NCBI GenBank assembly: GCA_964036195.1
Contig: OZ038450.1
Location: 30,940,794 to 31,004,793, forward strand
Direction: 5' to 3'
Source of the DNA: Sphaerolaimus hirsutus
Taxonomy: Eukaryota; Nematoda; Chromadorea; Monhysterida; Sphaerolaimidae
DNA: 64,000 nt
The notes beneath the pieces are model-generated. The model saw nothing but the letters and a program-made list of their open reading frames with translations. It had not been told where the DNA came from and made no database searches. This document shows, piece after piece, positions 54,537-64,000 of this stretch. Within the stretch, counting starts at the first letter, position 1; every line of letters starts with the position of its first letter. The position numbers and the translations under genes were made by a program.

Positions 54537-55837
54537 TGTGCTGACCGTGGCAAAATGGATGGATAAAGAAATACAGAGAATTGATAATTAGGCTCATATT
54601 CGCACATTTACTTATTTGCACTATTTTACTTTTTATGCACTATATTTGTTTACCACGCAAAATATCAAAATATATTTCCTGCACTATATTATTTATCCAT
54701 GGAGAATATTTAATTGGGAAAGTGTATTGTAAGTTATTGGTATGTTTATGTGGAATATTTAGGTTAAAAGGTCAAATAAGTTATTATTAGGTGTATTAAC
54801 ATGAAATTAGGCTCATTCAACTCGCCGTAATTTTCTGATCATGATTATATATACATTTGCATAGTTTACTTGCAATTTACAAAGGTCAAAACTTGTAAAT
54901 ATTTACGTGCTGCGTAATTATCTAGGCTAGCGTCCTAATAGAGAAATGGTGCCCTGTGTGTAACTAGCATTTACTGTACAAAGCCCTTCGCATAGGCATA
55001 ATTGTCATAACCTCGCTCATAACTATTTATATCTACTTAATAATTATAATACCCCGCTCAATCAAATATATTAAAGACTCTGCTCAATTACAATACCCAT
55101 TTACCTCAAATAAGTCCCAATTTTACTAGATTATTCAACATACGTTTCCAGGAAGTGATTATTATTATCATGTTGAATATACCTTATTCTATTTACGTCA
55201 TTAGGAACATTTGCACTACTATTTACAGTTTCAAACCCTAATTTATTAGTTCCAATGTGCGTCAATGTTTTCTGACAAATTGAAGCAAATTAGTAAATCG
55301 GCCGAGTTTGCCGACTTCGCGCCTCAAGATTAATAGTTTTTCCATTAGCCCAATTTGTACCTGGTATTTCTTTACCATAATTATTTGAATGTATGCACGC
55401 GCAGTATAAGGCAACTGTTTCTGCTAGATGTGTTTATTTGTTGCATTTATGTCTTATTTGTGCATTTGTATTAGGAAATTACTGTAGCTGTTTTTTCTAT
55501 ACGTGATTTCCGTGTCTTAGCTACTTTGAGAGTTTTTACTTCAGTCTGCGGACCCCAAGCTACTGAACGAAAATAAGCTAGCGATAGAAACTTCGAATAG
55601 GAAGCTCGCTAGGCTTTGCGCTTTTGTAACACGCTGTATCTGATCGAAATAAAGTACCTGAAACAATTCGAACCCCCTTTTTCAACACACAACTACGAAA
55701 TAAACTCAACTTGGCTGTCGACAAGTGGACGTTCGGCTACAACGGGAAATCAACCACCCTAAAGGCCGTTTCTCACTACGGTCTTGGAGTTGCCGGATTC
55801 GGTGGTAGAAGACGCTGACTTCGGTGGCTTCATCACA
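54537..55837 (+). repeat. 5' LTR of BEL copy 2
   Basis: It is 1,301 bp from tgtgctgacc to cttcatcaca. It differs from the copy 1 LTR by many substitutions and small indels (for example 'ccccaagctactgaacg' near 55553). It retains the TATA-like motif near 55404 and AATAAA at 55648-55653. Confidence 0.93.
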
Positions 55838-57065
55838 TGGCGCAGCGAGCAGGGTGATTGCATGACATTGTGCTATCACCAAGCCGGAACGGACATTGTG
55901 CGGCAGTTGGCAGAACTTCAAAAGTCCTGCTGAACATCAATTGGCCTTGGCTGAGCGTTGGCTGTTGATTTGCAGACAGCATTGTGCCAAAGTCACGGCA
56001 CTCCTGTCTACATCCTGGGAGCGGTTCTACGCTCACGCGCGGAGGACACTGGAGTTCTGACAAGCCTGTCAGGATTTCAGGCAGCTTTCACCAGTGTTCT
56101 GGCAAGGTGCTAGACGCTGGGCGGCACCGGCATTTGACAAGGAGTCATTGTCGGACGGTGGTCAAACTTTTGCTGGACGCTCCTGGTCATCCGGACGCCA
56201 GTGACCGCTCGCACGTCCTTCCTATGCCAAGGGAGGGTGACCTGACGGAGACAGGATCGCCACAGAGCCACGCTAGTCAAAGGGCTGTTTTTTGGGCATT
56301 CGCGGAGGTCCCTCGCTCCACTGGGTAAGAGTGGACTCATACCTCGGAAGTGCAAAAGTAGGGGTATCAGTGTACAAAGGGCTGTAGCTGACAGAGGGCT
56401 GTAGCTGACAGAGAGTGGATTTGAAAACCAAGTATTAGGATACTTGGTAGCGTGTAGGGGCTTTGCGGAGCTCCCATCAAATATACACGCTGTGCCTGCT
56501 CGGTACCATCAGATCAGACAGCACAAAAGTGCCAGAATTCTGCATTGCACAGGCGCAATTGCAGAGCAGTGTACAGAAACACTGCCCAGAATCGGAAAGT
56601 GCACCAGAGTGCACAGAAACGTGTCACAGGTGACACGGCAAGCGCAGCACTGCGCACAGCGGCACAGGAGCCGCTCAGGAAAGCAAGTGGCCGGCGTGGT
56701 CACAAGGCACACAAGCGTGCCAGAAAGAGCGCCAGAGCGCTCAGAAAGAGTGTGTACGGACCCTCTTTGGGTGCACACTGCTGGGCAAATAAATTGTTTA
56801 TTGTCCAGGTGGATTTGACCGGTGTGTTGAAGTCAACGCGTGTAAACAATCACGTCAGGGGCTTTAGGAACACACCTGGTGCCAGTGCAGTGAAGGTCAA
56901 CGCGTGAGAACACGTCAGGGGCCTGTAGGACTGCATTGGTATTGTGCGTGGCACAACAAATCCGTGGTGCACAGAGCACTACACAGAAAGACGCAGAGAA
57001 GCGTCACAAGCGTCACAGGAGACGCACTATAAAGAGAAACAGTGAAGGAAAATTCATCAGCAAGA
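55838..57065 (+). other. Primer site and leader of BEL copy 2
   Basis: The serine-tRNA primer site (55838-55854) is identical to copy 1. The leader is 16 bp longer overall because 'gggctgtagctgacaga' is tandemly duplicated near 56378-56412, with other small changes. Confidence 0.85.
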
Positions 57066-60000
57066 ATGGTTTCACCAACGGGTCACATCAGAAAGACCCT
57101 GGGGCCGGCAAAGCACAGGGTGGACAACAGATTGGCAAGAGAATATGCCAAATACGACCCAGAACTATTTGCGGGAGCAACGAAGGAAGAGAAGAGAACA
57201 GAAATGAGAAGAGTGATTGCATCTGTCAAACAGGAGGGTGCAAAATTGGAAAGTGCAATGACTGCAGTGAGAACTCAATTTGACGCATGGAGGGATGTCG
57301 TCAAGGACATTGACGAACCCGACCAGATGGAACAAGAACAGAAGATGTACCAAGACTCATATGAGGAATATGCAAACATGTCAGACTTGGTGACACAGAA
57401 AATTGCAGCCATGAATGTATACATCGAAGAGTTGCAAGACATGATCCAGCAACTGAATGGAAGTACCATGTATGAAGTCAATACAGCATTCATACAGCAG
57501 ATGGCTGCCCAGATGGCTCTGACAGCTCAGGGAGCTGCTCTGGGGGCCAGTTCAACTAATGCGACCACAGCAAAGAGTGTCAAATTGCAGAAACTGGAAG
57601 TGGAACAGTTTACTGGGGAAATTGTCAAATTTCGATCATGGTGGCAAATGTTCGAATCCCACATTCACAATCGGACAGATTTGGAGGACATTTCCAAGTT
57701 CTCATACTTGAGGAGCTTGCTGAAAGGCTCAGCATTTGGCATGATCAGTGGATTGAGTGTGACAGCAGAGAATTATGCACCCGCAATTGCAATGCTCAAA
57801 AAGAGATATGACCAGCCAGTTGTGGTCAGAAACACACTGATGAGTAATATCATGAAGCTGCGACAGGCCAGGAATACCTGTCAGGATATGAGAATTTTGT
57901 TTGATGCAATTGAAAGGCTGCTCCAGCAGTTGGAGTCACTGGGTGAATCAGTAGAACATCCAATGCTGTTGAGCCAGCTGCAACAGAAAGTGCCACCCGA
58001 GGTTCTCAGAGAAATCCAGAAGGAACAAGGAACTGAGGAAGCCTTGACGGTGGAGATATTCAGAAAGCTGTTTGGCAAGCAGCTAGCGCTCAGTGAGGCT
58101 GTACAGCATGCACAGCAAACTGAGGCACCAGTTCAGCAATCGCGCCAGGGATTCGGGAATAATCCACGCGCACAACAATTCAATAATCGATTCCAAGGCA
58201 ATGGGAATCGATTCAGAGGGCCAGAGAACCCAAGGACCAGCACAGGGAGCATGTCTGTGATCCAGAATGGTCAGAGTGCACCACAGGCTGGATTCATGAA
58301 TCCTGGGAGGCCGTGTGTGTTCTGCAATGACACACAGCAATTACACTTTAATGATAAGTGTCCAAAGTTTAAAACTGCCAGAGAAAGGAGAGTGATTTTG
58401 TCAAAGGCAGAGCGATGCCTGAGATGCCTGCAGAAAGGGCATTACATGAATCAATGTCAATTTACAAGAAGTTGCTTCTATTGCAAGTCCAATAGGCACC
58501 ACACTGCGGTGTGCCCAGAGAAATTTGGTGACAATAGCAATGCAAACGCTGGACGGCAAATTCCAGCATTCAAAGCAAATGGTCAACAGAGTGGCCAGCA
58601 ATCAGCAAACAATGGCAGAAAGTCTGTGCCGATGGCAGGTCGACCAGCACAGAGCCAACAGAGAAAGGCCACAGTGAATTGTGTTACTGTGGAAGAAGCT
58701 GGACCAGAAATGGTAGAGACAGAAACCATATCCAGCACAGTGGTTACAGAACCAAATACAAAGCAACAGAATACGTCAGTGAACCTGTCAGTAAACAGGA
58801 ATATGTCAATGTTTATGACAGCCAGAACCGTGATTGAGGCTTCAGAAATGGATACAGAGATGGAGCCTGAACAGCCACCACTACAGATCCAAGCGTTCCT
58901 GGACACAGGATCCCAGGGAACGTACATGTCAGAGAAAGTGGCCAAGAAACTCAATTTGAAGAGTACAGGTGAACACCACATCCAGGTGTACACATTTGGA
59001 AATGAAAAGCCACACTATAAAGTAGTACAGCAAGTGGAATTCAGAATGCGGCTCAGAAATGGCCAGAAAGTTGATATGGTGGCTGATGTGGTCCCGACGT
59101 TGACCACAGAACAAGTCAAAGTGCCTGTGTCAGAACAGGACGAAAAGTACCTGCAAAAGTACTTCCCGGATGAGAGTTACTTTGCAGACAGAATTCCCAA
59201 GGAAAAAGGGACAGAGTGCAAGTTCAAGCCAGACATTATAGTGGGCTTGAATTATTTCTGGGACTTGATGTCCAGAAACACCAGCACCACCAGACTTCCG
59301 TCAGGATTGTATGTCATTCCATCAGAATTGGGATTGCTGATGGGAGGTGGGCAGCTGACGAGCAACAGAAATCAATGGACCACGGATGGCGCATATCCGG
59401 TGGTGGTCAACACAATTGTGCATCAAATTCAGAGAGAAAAGTGGTACGAGGAAGCACCGTTGTCAATTGCTCCTGTACCAAATGTCAAAGACATGGATAG
59501 ACTGGATACCATTGGCATAATGGACCAGCCAGACCTCGTCGAGGATGATGAGGCCATAAAGCAATTCAATGAGAGTGTACAGAGAAACCCAGATGGACGG
59601 TACTCTGTTAAGTTCATGTACAAGCCAAATTTGCATGAACTCCCAGATAACAAAGCAATGGCGTTCAAGAGGTTCAGATACCTCACCAACAGGCTCAAGA
59701 GAGACCCAGAATTACTGGAGAAAATTCAGGCAATCATGAAAGCACAGGAGGAGCAAGGAGTGATTGAGAAAGTCCAAGAGGATATTATGGATGGCAGAAA
59801 GTTCCATATATTGCCTCATCAACCAGTGATAACGCCAGAGAAAACTACCACAAAGGTCAGAGAGGTATATGATGCCTCAGCGAAACCGCCAGGCATGCCA
59901 AGCTTGAATGAGTGCATGTACCGCGGTCCAGTGATACTACCACAGCTGGTAGGGATGCTGATGCGATTTCTTTTGCATGAAATCGCCCTGGTCGCAGACA

Positions 60001-63000
60001 TAGAGAAAGCGTTTCTGCAGATTAGTCTGCAGGACAGTGACAGAGATGTGACAAGATTTCTGTGGTACAAGGATCCCACGAAACCATCTATGGAGGACAA
60101 CATTCAGATTTACAGATTTGCCAGAGTACCATTTGGTATAATCTGCAGCCCAGCGCTGCTAGCACTGACGGTCAGATACCACCTGAATCAAGCTGACACA
60201 GAAAATGCAACATTGATCGATGAAAATCTATATGTAGATAATTTGATCCTCAGTGTGGACACAGAGCAGAAAGCAATCGAATTGTACCAGGAATCCAAAG
60301 TGCTGTTCACAGAGGCACAGATGAATCTGCGAGAGTGGAACAGCAACAATAAGAGCTTTACTTGGCAATTGGCAGAGTCAGATGTAGCCAAGGAAATTGT
60401 CACAACAGTCCTGGGAATGAAATGGGACACAGAAAGCGACCAGATGTGGCTGAAAACGCCAAAGACAGTTCAACAATCACAATTATCAGAAACTGACCAG
60501 AAAATCAAACTTCCCACGAAAAGGACAGTTGCAAAAGTAACTGCGGGATGTTTTGATCCAATGGGACTCGTCAGTCCTGTCCTACTGCCAGCAAAGAGAT
60601 TTTTGCAGACGTTATGGCATTCAGGACCAAGTGCCAAAGAGTGGGATACTCCCCTGTCTGAGGAACAGACAGCAATTTGGCAGCAATTGGAGACAGAGTT
60701 GCTCAAAGTTGGACAGATCAAGTTCAACAGAAATCTGAATTATCAGAGTGGTGCAGATGCACAACTGCACATCTTCGTCGATGCCTCAGCAATGGCATAC
60801 AGCGCAGCGGCATACATATGCCAGGAAACAGAAAATGACAGCGGCACGTCAAGCCTGCTGTACTCCAGATTGAGACTAGCTCCAAAGAAACCAGAAGTGA
60901 CAATTCCACGGCTGGAATTGTTAGCAATGTTGATCGGCAGCAGAATGTCGAAATTCATTCACAAGGAGCTCAAGGACGTCAAATTCAGTCAGACAGTTGT
61001 ATGGTCAGATTCAACCTGTTGTCTGAAGTGGCTGACAACCGCGAAGCCACTGGCATGTTTTGTCAAGAACAGATTGGATGAAATCAAGAAAATTCAGAGC
61101 GAGACAGAGAACATGCACATCAGACACATCGCAGGACTGGAGAACCCAGCTGACATGGCCACAAGAGGCATGAATATGTCAGAGTTGGAAGGCAGTAACC
61201 TGTGGTGGAAGGGGCCAGAATGGCTAATGACTGGAGAGTGGCCAGAGCCGAAAGTGGAGCCAGTTACGCCAGAAGTAATGGCAGAAATCAAGAAAGAAGA
61301 GCTCAAGTTCCCAAAAGCCAGTCCAATTTACCTGGGCACCACACAGCAAGTGGTCAGTGACCCAGATGCCAGCAATGCGCAAGCTGATGAAAGCAAGCAA
61401 AGCAACCCATTGGGAATTGAGATTCAGAGATTCTCATCACTGACAAAGTTACTGGATGCAACAGTATACGTGATGAGATTTGTGCGACAGATGCACAAAA
61501 AGCGCGGCAAAAATGACAGTCAGAATGGATTGTCAGAAATCATGAAAAGTATCTGTGGTACAATAAAACCACAGGGAATTATCAGTATTGAAGAGAGAGA
61601 GATTGCGTTGAAATATTGGATCAAAGTGACGCAACAGAATCATTACAAAGGAGTGGCAGAGATTCTGGCAACAGGCCACAGTAGAGGCAGCCAGAATAGC
61701 AAGAAAACAGCTGCAGACCAGCAGTTGATCAAATGGCTCAATGTGCAGATGCATCAGGATGGAATCCTGAAGTGCCACGGCAGAATGGAGCATACAGACC
61801 CACAGGAGGTCACAGTGCCACTCATACTGTTGCCAGCAACGGCTACAGTGACTCAGCTGATTGTCAGAGACCAGCATGAGAAATTGATGCACGCAGGAGT
61901 GCAACACATATTGGCAGCGATCAGACAAAAGTACTGGATTACACAGGGCAGACGAGTGATCTACAATGTGACGAGAACCTGCCCAACCTGTAAGAAATTG
62001 GGAGCGAAGCCGTACCAGCTTCCACCAATGCCAGATTTACCAGAAACTAGAGTTCAGAGAGCCAGACCGTTCCAGTATACGGGCTTGGATTATTTGGGAC
62101 CAGTTTGGTACAAAGTGGACAAAGATCACAGGAAAATGTGGATCTGTTTGTTCACATGCATGGTGACACATGCAGTTCACCTAGAAAGTGTGCTAGACAT
62201 GACAGCACAAGAATTCCTGAACGCAGTCAGGAGATTCATCGCCAGGCGTGGAAAGCCTGAGGCAGTGATTTCAGACAATGCGACACAATTCAAATTGACA
62301 GAGAAAGTGCTCAGCACAAGCACTGACAAGGCCATCAATACTGGAAAGGAATGGTTAGAAATGGTCAAAAGTGGAGCAGTACAGACTTACTGCTCACAGC
62401 AGCAAATCCAGTGGAACATGACTACTCCTATGGCACCATGGCAGGGAGGAGTCTATGAGAGAATGGTGGGCATCACCAAGAAACATTTCAAGGCAGTTGT
62501 GGGGCACAGAATGTTAACCCTGCAAGAATTGTTGACACTTCTGCCAGAAGTCGAGGCAGTAATCAACAGCAGGCCAATCTCTTACATCTATGGTGATGTG
62601 AAGAGCCTCAGAGTGTTGACGCCAAAAGACTTCCTGACAGGGGAAGGTCAGATTGGAGCACCACAGTTTGATGCAGACAAAGATGGAGAATTTGTACCCA
62701 GAATGGATAACGCAGCGAAACTGCAGAAATATTGGGAGACAACCCAGCAAACTTTGAATAAGTTCTGGGACTTGTGGCATCAAGAGTATATCCCGAGCTT
62801 GAGGGAAAGGACTCAGGTGACACACAAACATGGCAGATTGACAGCGACTCAAGAACCCAAAGTGAATGAAGTTGTGCTGATTTATGAAGAAAACATGCCC
62901 AGAGGTGCATGGAGGATGGGTCGCATCGAGCAGTTAGAGCCCAGCAAAGATGGACAGATTCGCTCAGCAAAAGTCAGAACTGCCAACAGAAATGTGGTCA

Positions 63001-64000
63001 GCAGGCCACTCAATCAATTGTATCCGCTGGAAATCAATTCAAAGACAATGGATATCCCAGAGACAGCAGTGACAGTCAAGGTGGATTTACTGGACCCAGT
63101 AATTGTCCAGAAACATGTCAGAAATCAGAGCTCGAACAGAGACTCTGTACCAAACCCTGCTCAGAGGAACTTAGCATCAGATAGAGTCCTGAGGAGTGCA
63201 ACAGGGAAAGCCACAGCAACCACCAGCAGTCTGGTGATTGGAATGCTGTGCATGGTGTTGATGCTGACAGGCATGTCAGAGTCAGCAACGCTGAGAGAAG
63301 CCGGCAAAGCTTACAGCGAAGTATTTTCCAGAACATACGTTCTAGAAACCTCGACAGTAAGGCCACCATCATTGGCAGCGCATCATGGATTGCCGCCTTT
63401 GCCTTCAGAATGGCCACCAAAATCTGTCAGAGAAATGCAGACTTATGAGAGATTCAAGGATGCAATTAAGGATCATCCTGTGGAACAGGTGATCAATTCA
63501 CAAAGCCAGAAGTATCAGATTTGCACCAGTGGAAGGCATGGACATGCACTTACAGTTCCTGAAGAAGTGCAATGCCATATCCCACCAAGGAATTTTGTCA
63601 AGGCAATGAAAGTTACACTTTACGCACAGAGACAGATTCCACAGAAAGAGAAAGCATACAGATGCTACATCAGAATCAAAGAGATCATCACACACACCAG
63701 TTTCTGGGGAGCGAAAGGCATTACAGGCAATTTTGAGAAATACCAGCAAGTTGGCGTGGTAGCCTGTAACTATGCAAGAATTCACAAGATGTTCAAAGGA
63801 ACACCTTTGGTGGAAATGGAGCCCAGAGTGTGGACAACCAATCAAACCTTGAATGTGGAATATTCATGGTGTTGCCATGACAAAGAGAATGTTGTCAGTA
63901 ACTTCTACATGGAAGAAGGAACTGTAGCTTCACTCGATGGAAAGACTGTAATCAGCGACTTGCAAGATTTCAGCCAGTGCAGAGCCATGATGGGACATTG
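57066..64000 (+). CDS. gag-pol-env: Gag-Pol-Env polyprotein of BEL copy 2, 5' part (open to window end)
   Basis: The ATG at 57066 matches copy 1's start. The frame stays open for 2,311 codons to the window edge, with the same domains: zinc knuckles (near 58314-58520), protease DTGS (58902), reverse transcriptase with YVDN (60231-60242), RNase H, integrase and the first ~260 residues of the envelope-like part. Substitutions are mostly conservative. A cluster changes the residues just before the first catalytic Asp of reverse transcriptase (near 59966-59990). With no frameshift visible, this copy may also be functional, but its end is unseen. Confidence 0.9.
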   Translation, partial: MVSPTGHIRKTLGPAKHRVDNRLAREYAKYDPELFAGATKEEKRTEMRRVIASVKQEGAKLESAMTAVRTQFDAWRDVVKDIDEPDQMEQEQKMYQDSYEEYANMSDLVTQKIAAMNVYIEELQDMIQQLNGSTMYEVNTAFIQQMAAQMALTAQGAALGASSTNATTAKSVKLQKLEVEQFTGEIVKFRSWWQMFESHIHNRTDLEDISKFSYLRSLLKGSAFGMISGLSVTAENYAPAIAMLKKRYDQPVVVRNTLMSNIMKLRQARNTCQDMRILFDAIERLLQQLESLGESVEHPMLLSQLQQKVPPEVLREIQKEQGTEEALTVEIFRKLFGKQLALSEAVQHAQQTEAPVQQSRQGFGNNPRAQQFNNRFQGNGNRFRGPENPRTSTGSMSVIQNGQSAPQAGFMNPGRPCVFCNDTQQLHFNDKCPKFKTARERRVILSKAERCLRCLQKGHYMNQCQFTRSCFYCKSNRHHTAVCPEKFGDNSNANAGRQIPAFKANGQQSGQQSANNGRKSVPMAGRPAQSQQRKATVNCVTVEEAGPEMVETETISSTVVTEPNTKQQNTSVNLSVNRNMSMFMTARTVIEASEMDTEMEPEQPPLQIQAFLDTGSQGTYMSEKVAKKLNLKSTGEHHIQVYTFGNEKPHYKVVQQVEFRMRLRNGQKVDMVADVVPTLTTEQVKVPVSEQDEKYLQKYFPDESYFADRIPKEKGTECKFKPDIIVGLNYFWDLMSRNTSTTRLPSGLYVIPSELGLLMGGGQLTSNRNQWTTDGAYPVVVNTIVHQIQREKWYEEAPLSIAPVPNVKDMDRLDTIGIMDQPDLVEDDEAIKQFNESVQRNPDGRYSVKFMYKPNLHELPDNKAMAFKRFRYLTNRLKRDPELLEKIQAIMKAQEEQGVIEKVQEDIMDGRKFHILPHQPVITPEKTTTKVREVYDASAKPPGMPSLNECMYRGPVILPQLVGMLMRFLLHEIALVADIEKAFLQISLQDSDRDVTRFLWYKDPTKPSMEDNIQIYRFARVPFGIICSPALLALTVRYHLNQADTENATLIDENLYVDNLILSVDTEQKAIELYQESKVLFTEAQMNLREWNSNNKSFTWQLAESDVAKEIVTTVLGMKWDTESDQMWLKTPKTVQQSQLSETDQKIKLPTKRTVAKVTAGCFDPMGLVSPVLLPAKRFLQTLWHSGPSAKEWDTPLSEEQTAIWQQLETELLKVGQIKFNRNLNYQSGADAQLHIFVDASAMAYSAAAYICQETENDSGTSSLLYSRLRLAPKKPEVTIPRLELLAMLIGSRMSKFIHKELKDVKFSQTVVWSDSTCCLKWLTTAKPLACFVKNRLDEIKKIQSETENMHIRHIAGLENPADMATRGMNMSELEGSNLWWKGPEWLMTGEWPEPKVEPVTPEVMAEIKKEELKFPKASPIYLGTTQQVVSDPDASNAQADESKQSNPLGIEIQRFSSLTKLLDATVYVMRFVRQMHKKRGKNDSQNGLSEIMKSICGTIKPQGIISIEEREIALKYWIKVTQQNHYKGVAEILATGHSRGSQNSKKTAADQQLIKWLNVQMHQDGILKCHGRMEHTDPQEVTVPLILLPATATVTQLIVRDQHEKLMHAGVQHILAAIRQKYWITQGRRVIYNVTRTCPTCKKLGAKPYQLPPMPDLPETRVQRARPFQYTGLDYLGPVWYKVDKDHRKMWICLFTCMVTHAVHLESVLDMTAQEFLNAVRRFIARRGKPEAVISDNATQFKLTEKVLSTSTDKAINTGKEWLEMVKSGAVQTYCSQQQIQWNMTTPMAPWQGGVYERMVGITKKHFKAVVGHRMLTLQELLTLLPEVEAVINSRPISYIYGDVKSLRVLTPKDFLTGEGQIGAPQFDADKDGEFVPRMDNAAKLQKYWETTQQTLNKFWDLWHQEYIPSLRERTQVTHKHGRLTATQEPKVNEVVLIYEENMPRGAWRMGRIEQLEPSKDGQIRSAKVRTANRNVVSRPLNQLYPLEINSKTMDIPETAVTVKVDLLDPVIVQKHVRNQSSNRDSVPNPAQRNLASDRVLRSATGKATATTSSLVIGMLCMVLMLTGMSESATLREAGKAYSEVFSRTYVLETSTVRPPSLAAHHGLPPLPSEWPPKSVREMQTYERFKDAIKDHPVEQVINSQSQKYQICTSGRHGHALTVPEEVQCHIPPRNFVKAMKVTLYAQRQIPQKEKAYRCYIRIKEIITHTSFWGAKGITGNFEKYQQVGVVACNYARIHKMFKGTPLVEMEPRVWTTNQTLNVEYSWCCHDKENVVSNFYMEEGTVASLDGKTVISDLQDFSQCRAMMGH

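Larger units (their letters stand above)
54537..64000 (+). mobile_element. BEL/Pao LTR retrotransposon, copy 2 (truncated by window end)
   Basis: It has the same layout as copy 1: LTR 54537-55837, primer site, leader, long frame. From 57066 to 64000 it aligns with copy 1 (7530-14464) with no net length change and only scattered base differences. The 3' end and LTR are outside the window, so the target duplication (expected gtgca, 54532-54536) cannot be checked. It interrupts the minus-strand host gene. Confidence 0.95.

Overview
The window is AT-rich, intron-bearing animal DNA. It is dominated by transposable elements. BEL/Pao (Belpaoviridae) LTR retrotransposons are known only from animals, and the mucin/PAN-type secreted gene with phase-matched introns agrees with that. 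I cannot name the species from the sequence.

Layout. Positions 1-4760 hold palindromic MITEs (CCAGG-flanked and 'TA-CCGTAT' types), two dense GCGCC/GGCGC arrays, and at most one weak signal-peptide exon. Positions 4760-18421 are a long-inverted-repeat (foldback) DNA transposon split by a complete BEL/Pao retrotransposon (5026-17566). That element has two 1,292-bp LTRs I read as identical, a 5-bp target duplication (ccagc), a primer-binding site matching a serine tRNA, and one uninterrupted gag-pol-env reading frame of 2,900 codons. Positions 18422-48000 are a graveyard of MITEs, often nested. They include hAT-type elements with 8-bp duplications, a solo LTR of the same BEL family inside a hAT-like element (28909-30203), and a decayed BEL reverse transcriptase (45912-47150). 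Scattered through 19457-34402 on the + strand are small, phase-compatible exons of a secreted cysteine-rich/mucin/PAN-domain gene whose introns are filled with these repeats.

Positions 49014-54536 hold the only compact host gene. It lies on the minus strand with 21 exons and short introns and encodes about 1,012 C-terminal residues of a protein I do not recognise. Its 5'-most visible exon runs directly into a second BEL copy (54537 to beyond 64000). That copy's reading frame is open from 57066 to the window end. A small two-exon + strand gene (47815-48936) appears to converge on it.

How it fits together. The BEL family is young and probably still mobile: identical LTRs in one copy, open frames in two, and a fresh insertion at or in a host exon. 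Its C-terminal third encodes a candidate membrane glycoprotein. The most unusual signals are the YVDN (not YVDD) reverse transcriptase site shared by both full copies and the old relic, the env-like glycoprotein, a MITE family that always sits between direct CCAGG repeats, and the GCGCC and CACTTCAC palindrome clusters.
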